DNA of 64,000 nt from Oscillospiraceae bacterium (lineage in GTDB: Bacteria > Bacillota > Clostridia > Oscillospirales > Ruminococcaceae): assembly GCA_014799385.1 (NCBI GenBank), contig JAAVIC010000033.1:1-64000 (forward strand), in the 5' to 3' direction. Within the stretch, counting starts at the first letter, position 1. Every line of letters starts with the position of its first letter. A program made the position numbers and the translations under genes. This document shows, in pieces, positions 59,605 through 64,000 of this stretch. The notes under the pieces are model-generated. The model saw nothing but the letters and a program-made list of their open reading frames with translations. It did not search any database and had not been told where the DNA came from.

Positions 59605-60933
59605 ATGAAAATATCGTTATCCGAACATTTTGATTATAAAAAGCTGTTGAGGTTCACGGCTCCGTCCATTATAATGATGATTTTTACATCGATTTACGGA
59701 GTTGTGGATGGGCTTTTCGTGTCGAATATCGTTGGAAAACCCGCGTTTACAGCCGTGAACTTCATTATGCCCGTGCTAATGATTTGCGGCTCTGTCGGAT
59801 TTATGTTCGGTTCGGGCGGAAGCGCGCTTATTTCCAAGACGCTCGGCGAGAGAAACCGCGAACGCGCGAACAGAATCTTCTCGCTTATTGTGTACACATC
59901 TATGGTTGTCGGAACAATAATCGCCGTTTTCGGGTTCGTATTTATGGAGAAAATCTCCGCCGCTCTCGGCGCGGAGGGTGAGATGCTTGAAAACAGTGTG
60001 CTGTACGGGCAGATCGTAATATGCGCTCTGCCGCTGCTTTTACTTCAATATGAGTTCCATACACTTTTTGTAACCGCCGAAAAACCGCAATTGGGGTTGA
60101 TTGTGACTATCATTTCGGGAGTGCTGAATATGGGGCTGGACGCGTTGTTTATTGGCGCGTTTGATATGAAAGTCGCGGGCGCGGCACTGGCAACGGCAAT
60201 AAGCCAGGTTGTCGGCGGCGGAATCCCGTTGGTGTATTTTTCACGAAAGAACGACAGTCTGCTGCGGCTCGGCAAAACAAGTATAGATTTTCGTGCAATC
60301 GGCATAAGCTGTTCAAACGGTATGTCGGAGTTTGTGTCACAAGGTTCGATGTCAATCGTCAATATGCTGTACAATACACAACTGATTAAATACACGGGAG
60401 ATGACGGAGTTGCGGCATACGGGGTTATGATGTATGTCAATCTGGTGTTCTTGGCGATTTTTATCGGATACAGTGTTGGAACAGCGCCGATTATCGGTTT
60501 TAACTATGGTGCTCAGAATCGCGATGAACTGAAGAGCTTGCGTAAAAAGAGCATTCGGATTCTGGTGATTACATCGGTGGTGATGTTGTGCGCGGCTCAA
60601 CTCCTCGCGATTCCGCTTGCAAAGCTCTTTGTGGGCTATGACGAGGGACTTTTCGATCTTACCGTTCACGGATTCAGAATATTCTCGTTCCTGTTTTTGT
60701 TTGCGGGAATCAACATTTTCGGTTCGTCAATGTTTACCGCGCTGAACAACGGATTGATTTCCGCAATTATTTCGTTCTTGCGTACGTTGGTGTTCCAGAT
60801 TTCCGCAGTGCTGATTATGCCGCTGTTCCTTAAAGTTGACGGAATCTGGGGATCGGTTGTGGTGGCGGAGCTGTTGTCATGTGCGGTCACGGTGATTTTT
60901 ATGGTCGCCAAACGGAAGAAATACGGATATTGA
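59605..60933 (+). CDS. MATE-family efflux transporter
   Basis: A 442-residue, twelve-helix multidrug or cation antiporter of the MATE type (MepA-like): YGVVDGLFVSNIVGKPAFTA, FGSGGSALISKTLGERNRER and the mid-protein repeat GTAPIIGFNYGAQNRDELKS. I start at ATG 59605, preceded by GGGGTGA; the upstream ATG 59563 falls on the predicted transcript start and has no ribosome site. Confidence 0.92.
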   Translation: MKISLSEHFDYKKLLRFTAPSIIMMIFTSIYGVVDGLFVSNIVGKPAFTAVNFIMPVLMICGSVGFMFGSGGSALISKTLGERNRERANRIFSLIVYTSMVVGTIIAVFGFVFMEKISAALGAEGEMLENSVLYGQIVICALPLLLLQYEFHTLFVTAEKPQLGLIVTIISGVLNMGLDALFIGAFDMKVAGAALATAISQVVGGGIPLVYFSRKNDSLLRLGKTSIDFRAIGISCSNGMSEFVSQGSMSIVNMLYNTQLIKYTGDDGVAAYGVMMYVNLVFLAIFIGYSVGTAPIIGFNYGAQNRDELKSLRKKSIRILVITSVVMLCAAQLLAIPLAKLFVGYDEGLFDLTVHGFRIFSFLFLFAGINIFGSSMFTALNNGLISAIISFLRTLVFQISAVLIMPLFLKVDGIWGSVVVAELLSCAVTVIFMVAKRKKYGY

Positions 60934-60950
60934 TTCTAAAAAGTCCGAGC

Positions 60951-60974
60951 CAATCATAGTATGAACTATGATTG
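60951..60974 (+). repeat. Hairpin covering the M50 start codon
   Basis: CAATCATAG-6-CTATGATTG, perfect nine-base arms; the right arm contains ATG 60968. The fold would hide the start codon. Confidence 0.55.
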
Positions 60975-61540
60975 AATTGAAACTTAACAAAACGCGCGTT
61001 CGGATGGATTTCTCATTTTTCGCGGTGATTGCGTTGTTTATGCTGTTTGACGAGGATTGTTTCGGATTGGTTGCGCTTATTTGCTGTATGCTCCACGAGT
61101 TGGCGCATCTGATCGTGATGTTGTTTCTGGGGATTCCCACGGAGGCGATCACATTTTACGGCGCGGGAATCCGCATCTCCTCATCACAGATTGAGTATGA
61201 AAAGCCATTCAAAAGAATACTTGTTCTGGCGGCTGGCTGCGCGATGAATTTTCTTTGTGCAATGGTATTTGCTCGGTTGGGATACGACCTCGCCGCAGTG
61301 ATAAGTCTATTTACGGGGATTTTCAACCTGCTTCCTATCGGAGAGCTTGACGGCGCGGCGCTTGTCAAAATGTGGATGATCCGTGTCTGTAAGCCCGAAA
61401 ACGTTGACCGCGTAATGAAAGTAATTGGTGTGATTGCGGGGATAATTTGCTCTGCTGTGTTGATTTTCATCGGAGGGTTTTCCGTTACACTTCCGATTAC
61501 CATTGCCTACCTTATTATAATAGGAAGCGGAAGGTTTTGA
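60968..61540 (+). CDS. M50-family site-2 metalloprotease (SpoIVFB-like)
   Basis: A 190-residue intramembrane zinc protease. HELAH (43-47) holds the two His and catalytic Glu, and NLLPIGELDGA carries the third ligand Asp in the NxxPxxxLDG motif. About five to six helices. Similar to SpoIVFB, which frees SigK in sporulation, but the usual CBS domain is absent. The start codon lies within a perfect hairpin (60951-60974) and no good ribosome site is seen. Confidence 0.85.
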   Translation: MIELKLNKTRVRMDFSFFAVIALFMLFDEDCFGLVALICCMLHELAHLIVMLFLGIPTEAITFYGAGIRISSSQIEYEKPFKRILVLAAGCAMNFLCAMVFARLGYDLAAVISLFTGIFNLLPIGELDGAALVKMWMIRVCKPENVDRVMKVIGVIAGIICSAVLIFIGGFSVTLPITIAYLIIIGSGRF

Positions 61541-61599
61541 CTAATCGCATAAAATTAGTCGCTCAAATTTGACAAATTTCACAAAAAGATTGTAGGGGC

Positions 61600-61628
61600 T
61601 TGACAACTTTGTTAAGATAATATATAAT
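61600..61628 (+). promoter_or_regulatory. Promoter of the AIM24 gene
   Basis: TTGACA (61600-61605), 17 bases, TATAAT (61623-61628). Confidence 0.88.
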
Positions 61629-61677
61629 GTAGGTAGGGCGGTGTGTTCCGTCAATAAATGATGATAAGGAGAAGTAT

Positions 61678-62349
61678 ATGAGATACGAGATCAAAGGCGA
61701 GCCGATGCCCGTGGCATTGGTATACTTAAGCGGCGGTGAGAGCATTATGTGCCAGAAAGGCGCAATGTCATGGATGACCCCGAATATGAAAATGCAGACC
61801 AGTACAGGCGGCATTGGCAAGGCGTTCAGCAAGATGTTCTCGGGTGAATCTATGTTCCAGAATACATACACCGCAGAGGGCGGCGATGGAATGATTGCGT
61901 TTGCATCCAGCGTTCCCGGATCGATTATTCCGTTTGATGTGAGCCAAGGGGATATTATCGTTCAGAAGGGCGGTTATCTTGCTTCGCAGCCGAGCGTTGA
62001 GCTTTCTATCGCGTTCCAGAAGCGCCTTGGCGCAGGATTTTTCGGCGGCGAGGGATTCATTATGCAGCGTCTGCACGGCACGGGTATGGCGTTTATCGAA
62101 ATCGACGGATATGTGGTTCAGTACGATTTGCAGCCGGGACAGCAGATGGTAATCGACACCGGTTATCTCGCGGCAATGTCAGGTACTTGCACAATGGATA
62201 TTCAGACAGTTAAGGGCGTCGGAAACGTACTGTTCGGCGGCGAGGGTCTGTTCAATACCGTTGTGACCGGTCCCGGTAAAATTTACCTCCAGACGATGCC
62301 TATCAGCCATCTGGCGGGCGCAGTTGCCTCGTGCATACCGAGAAGCTGA
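61678..62349 (+). CDS. AIM24-family (TIGR00266) protein
   Basis: A 223-residue all-beta protein. YEIKGEPMPVALVYLSGGES, MCQKGAMSWM, GFFGGEGFIMQRLHGTGMAF and NVLFGGEGLFNTVVTGPG are the AIM24 repeats, giving a double-stranded beta-helix trimer in known structures. The biochemical role is unknown. AAGGAG precedes the ATG, and it is monocistronic with its own promoter. Confidence 0.9.
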   Translation: MRYEIKGEPMPVALVYLSGGESIMCQKGAMSWMTPNMKMQTSTGGIGKAFSKMFSGESMFQNTYTAEGGDGMIAFASSVPGSIIPFDVSQGDIIVQKGGYLASQPSVELSIAFQKRLGAGFFGGEGFIMQRLHGTGMAFIEIDGYVVQYDLQPGQQMVIDTGYLAAMSGTCTMDIQTVKGVGNVLFGGEGLFNTVVTGPGKIYLQTMPISHLAGAVASCIPRS

Positions 62350-62645
62350 GCAGCATAACTCTTTATATCAAAATACTACCGCGTGAAAATTTCACGCGGT
62401 CAGACTGTCGATAAACCTTCGCACCGCCGCTTTGCGGCGGTGCTTACTTCGTCAAGGTTCATGCGGCAGCCACAAAGGCTAGCCGCACGATCCTAGGTTG
62501 ACCGCAAGGCGGTCATTCGTCCTCGTCTGCGAGTGTTTCTCGACAGTCTGGTGGACGAGAATTAAACCTGCTTTATATACAAACTGACCGCGTGAAAATC
62601 TCATGCGAATTTTCTTAAAAAATATAAAAAAATATAGAAATCCAC
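62350..62645. repeat. Structured element with perfect terminal inverted repeats
   Basis: No gene. The 11-base ends CAGACTGTCGA (62401-62411) and TCGACAGTCTG (62540-62550) are exact inverted repeats enclosing about 130 bases packed with hairpins: GCACCGCCGC/GCGGCGGTGC (62421-62443), AACCTT/AAGGTT around it, TGCGGC-AGCC/GGCT-A-GCCGCA, and TGACCGC/GCGGTCA. The element is flanked by a 40-base imperfect direct repeat (62361-62400 and 62571-62609), each containing ACCGCGTGAAAAT. It looks like a miniature inverted-repeat element or a multi-stem RNA. Confidence 0.65.
62378..62400 (+). terminator. Palindromic hairpin after AIM24
   Basis: ACCGCGTGAAA-A-TTTCACGCGGT, perfect 11-base arms. It could end the AIM24 transcript though no T tract follows; a damaged copy lies at 62588-62609. 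Confidence 0.5.
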
Positions 62646-62674
62646 TTGCAATTTATGGAATTGTGTGGTAAAAT
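62646..62674 (+). promoter_or_regulatory. Promoter of glgA
   Basis: TTGCAA (62646-62651), 17 bases, TAAAAT (62669-62674), followed by a leader of about 95 bases with short hairpins such as TTTCGGA-3-TCCGAAA-like arms near 62731-62750. Confidence 0.65.
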
Positions 62675-62776
62675 TAAAGTATATAGGAGTAATCTCCAAA
62701 AGTTCGATTGATGTCGAGAATTGAAATCGCTTTTCGGAGGTTTCCGAAATTTGAAAGATAATCGGAGGAAGCAGTT

Positions 62777-64000
62777 ATGAACATTTTATATGCAGCAAGT
62801 GAAGCGTTGCCGTTTGCGGCAAGCGGCGGTCTGGCGGACGTTGCAGGCTCTTTGCCTAAGGCTTTGGTTGAAGCAGGCGAGGACGCGCGTGTAGTAATGC
62901 CGTACTACGTCAACAATATCAAGCCCGAGCTTAAAGAAAAGATGACATTTATTACCAATTTCACTGTTCCGGTGGGTTGGAGAAGCCAATACTGCGGAGT
63001 GTTTATGCAGAAGATGAACGGAGTGATCTACTATTTCATCGATAATGAGTACTACTTCAAGCGTGATGGCGGTCTGTACGGATATTACGATGATGCGGAG
63101 AGATATGTATTCTTCAGCCGCGCGGTTTTGGAAATGCTCCGTCACATCGACTTCCACCCTCAGATTATCAATTCCAATGACTGGCAGTGCGCGCTGATTC
63201 CGGTATATCATAATCTGTTCTACAAAAACGAGTGGGGATTCGGCGACATCAAGAACGTGTTCACCATTCACAATATCGGTTATCAGGGTCAGTATGGATT
63301 AGATTTGGTGAAGGACATCGTGGGCATTCCGCCGCATAATGTCAACATTATTGAGTACGACCGTGACATCAACTTTATGAAGGGCGCGATAGAGGTTGCC
63401 GACAAGGTGACTACCGTTTCGCCGACATATTCCCACGAGATTCTCGACCCGTGGTTCTCGCATGGGTTGGACAGAATTTTGCGCAGCAAGCAGTACAAGA
63501 CCACGGGCTTCCTCAACGGAATCGATACCGATTTGTACAATCCCGAAACGGACGACACCATTGCGGCGAAATTTTCCGCGAGAAGCCACAAGGGTAAGCA
63601 GGCTTGTAAATCCGCTGTCTTTGAGGAATTTGGAATGCCGCAGTATGACATTCCGCTGATTGCGATGATTTCCAGATTTGCCGACCACAAGGGCTTTGAT
63701 TTGGTAAAATATGTATTTGATGAGATCATCTCTGTTGATGTTCAGGTGGTGATTCTCGGTTCGGGCGAGCAGCAGTATGAGAACTTCTTCCAGGAGATGC
63801 ACTGGCGGTATCCCGACAAGGTTGGATTCTACCGTGGTTACAATCCCTCGTTGGCAAAGAGAATTTACGCGGGCGCGGACATTTTCCTGATGCCGTCCAA
63901 GAGTGAGCCTTGCGGTCTGGCGCAGATGATTGCGGCGCGCTATGGAACTGTTCCCGTTGTTCGCGCAACTGGCGGACTTCGCGACAGCATTGTTGACGCG
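62777..64000 (+). CDS. glgA: Glycogen synthase (partial, runs off the right edge)
   Basis: The first 408 codons of an ADP-glucose-dependent GT5 glycogen synthase, which builds alpha-1,4-glucan. MNILYAASEALPFAASGGLA opens the N-terminal Rossmann domain; NSNDWQCALIPVYHNLFY, FTIHNIGYQG and GFLNGIDTDLYNP are family motifs, and the C-terminal domain starts IPLIAMISRFADHKGFDL with SKSEPCGLAQMIAARYG. The K of the usual KTGGL motif (Lys15 in E. coli) is replaced: here AASGGL. GGAGGAAGC precedes the ATG. The last part of the enzyme is outside the window. Confidence 0.95.
   Translation, partial: MNILYAASEALPFAASGGLADVAGSLPKALVEAGEDARVVMPYYVNNIKPELKEKMTFITNFTVPVGWRSQYCGVFMQKMNGVIYYFIDNEYYFKRDGGLYGYYDDAERYVFFSRAVLEMLRHIDFHPQIINSNDWQCALIPVYHNLFYKNEWGFGDIKNVFTIHNIGYQGQYGLDLVKDIVGIPPHNVNIIEYDRDINFMKGAIEVADKVTTVSPTYSHEILDPWFSHGLDRILRSKQYKTTGFLNGIDTDLYNPETDDTIAAKFSARSHKGKQACKSAVFEEFGMPQYDIPLIAMISRFADHKGFDLVKYVFDEIISVDVQVVILGSGEQQYENFFQEMHWRYPDKVGFYRGYNPSLAKRIYAGADIFLMPSKSEPCGLAQMIAARYGTVPVVRATGGLRDSIVDA

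Noticed and set aside
1-64000. CRISPR arrays, tRNA or rRNA genes
   Set aside because: No evenly spaced direct repeats, cas genes, tRNA-like cloverleaf with a TTCGA loop, or rRNA sequence was seen on reading. A tRNA scan was not run.

Overview
The window reads as chromosome of a low-to-mid GC, monoderm, spore-forming Clostridia, most like the gut Oscillospiraceae/Ruminococcaceae. The evidence is a SpoVT regulator, the tail of a sporulation-type sigma factor, a SpoIVFB-like M50 protease, several lipoproteins with Gram-positive lipoboxes, an LCP protein, ECF transport genes and classic TTGACA-17-TATAAT promoters with GGAGG ribosome sites. No tRNA, rRNA, CRISPR array or intact mobile element was seen. 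Percent GC was not computed.

Layout. 1-830: tail of a sigma factor, then decayed gene fragments. 833-7361: a self-contained module of response regulator, histidine kinase, beta-propeller-like lipoprotein and an ABC exporter with an internally duplicated permease; matching TTGAC direct repeats precede both its transcription units. 7437-14146, minus strand: lon, ADP-ribosylglycohydrolase, a small unknown gene, engB, the L10-leader/rplJ/rplL unit, an HD hydrolase and an IS5-type transposase relic. 14275-19030: acyltransferase-like membrane protein, tRNA-dihydrouridine synthase, DUF815 ATPase, an orphan periplasmic-binding-like lipoprotein and a PdaA-type deacetylase. 19376-25690: DHH phosphoesterase, then radical SAM, ruvC, ruvA, TPR protein, histidine phosphatase, ruvB and a CPBP protease. 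25722-31379: a run of small accessory proteins (WapI-like, GNAT, ankyrin, Nudix fusion, DUF4375, methyltransferase, orphans). 31429-36472: a single-chain EcfA1-EcfA2 ATPase, EcfT and a TruA-DUF3781 fusion, with small genes between. 36480-44873: DUF5711 and CvpA membrane proteins, a zinc-finger Clp ATPase with a ClpP-binding IGF loop, SDR, HAD, and the gamma and beta subunits of a sodium-pumping decarboxylase. 44962-47470: an AT-richer accessory patch (NERD nuclease, SIMPL protein, membrane protein, sigma relic, unknown gene). 47674-58766: SpoVT, two glycoside-hydrolase-like/amidase envelope proteins, LRV repeat protein, alanine racemase, LCP, LUD, ROK kinase and dihydroxyacid dehydratase. 58816-64000: unknown membrane protein, MATE exporter, M50 protease, AIM24 protein, a structured element with perfect terminal inverted repeats, and the start of glycogen synthase.

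Together the genes cover translation and DNA-repair housekeeping, envelope building, proteolysis and carbon storage, broken by small accessory patches. The points most worth following are the palindromic element at 62361-62609, the repeated sigma-tail/MAFV cassette (1-406 and 46886-47470), the TTGAC operator pair, the TruA-DUF3781 fusion and the zinc-finger Clp ATPase.
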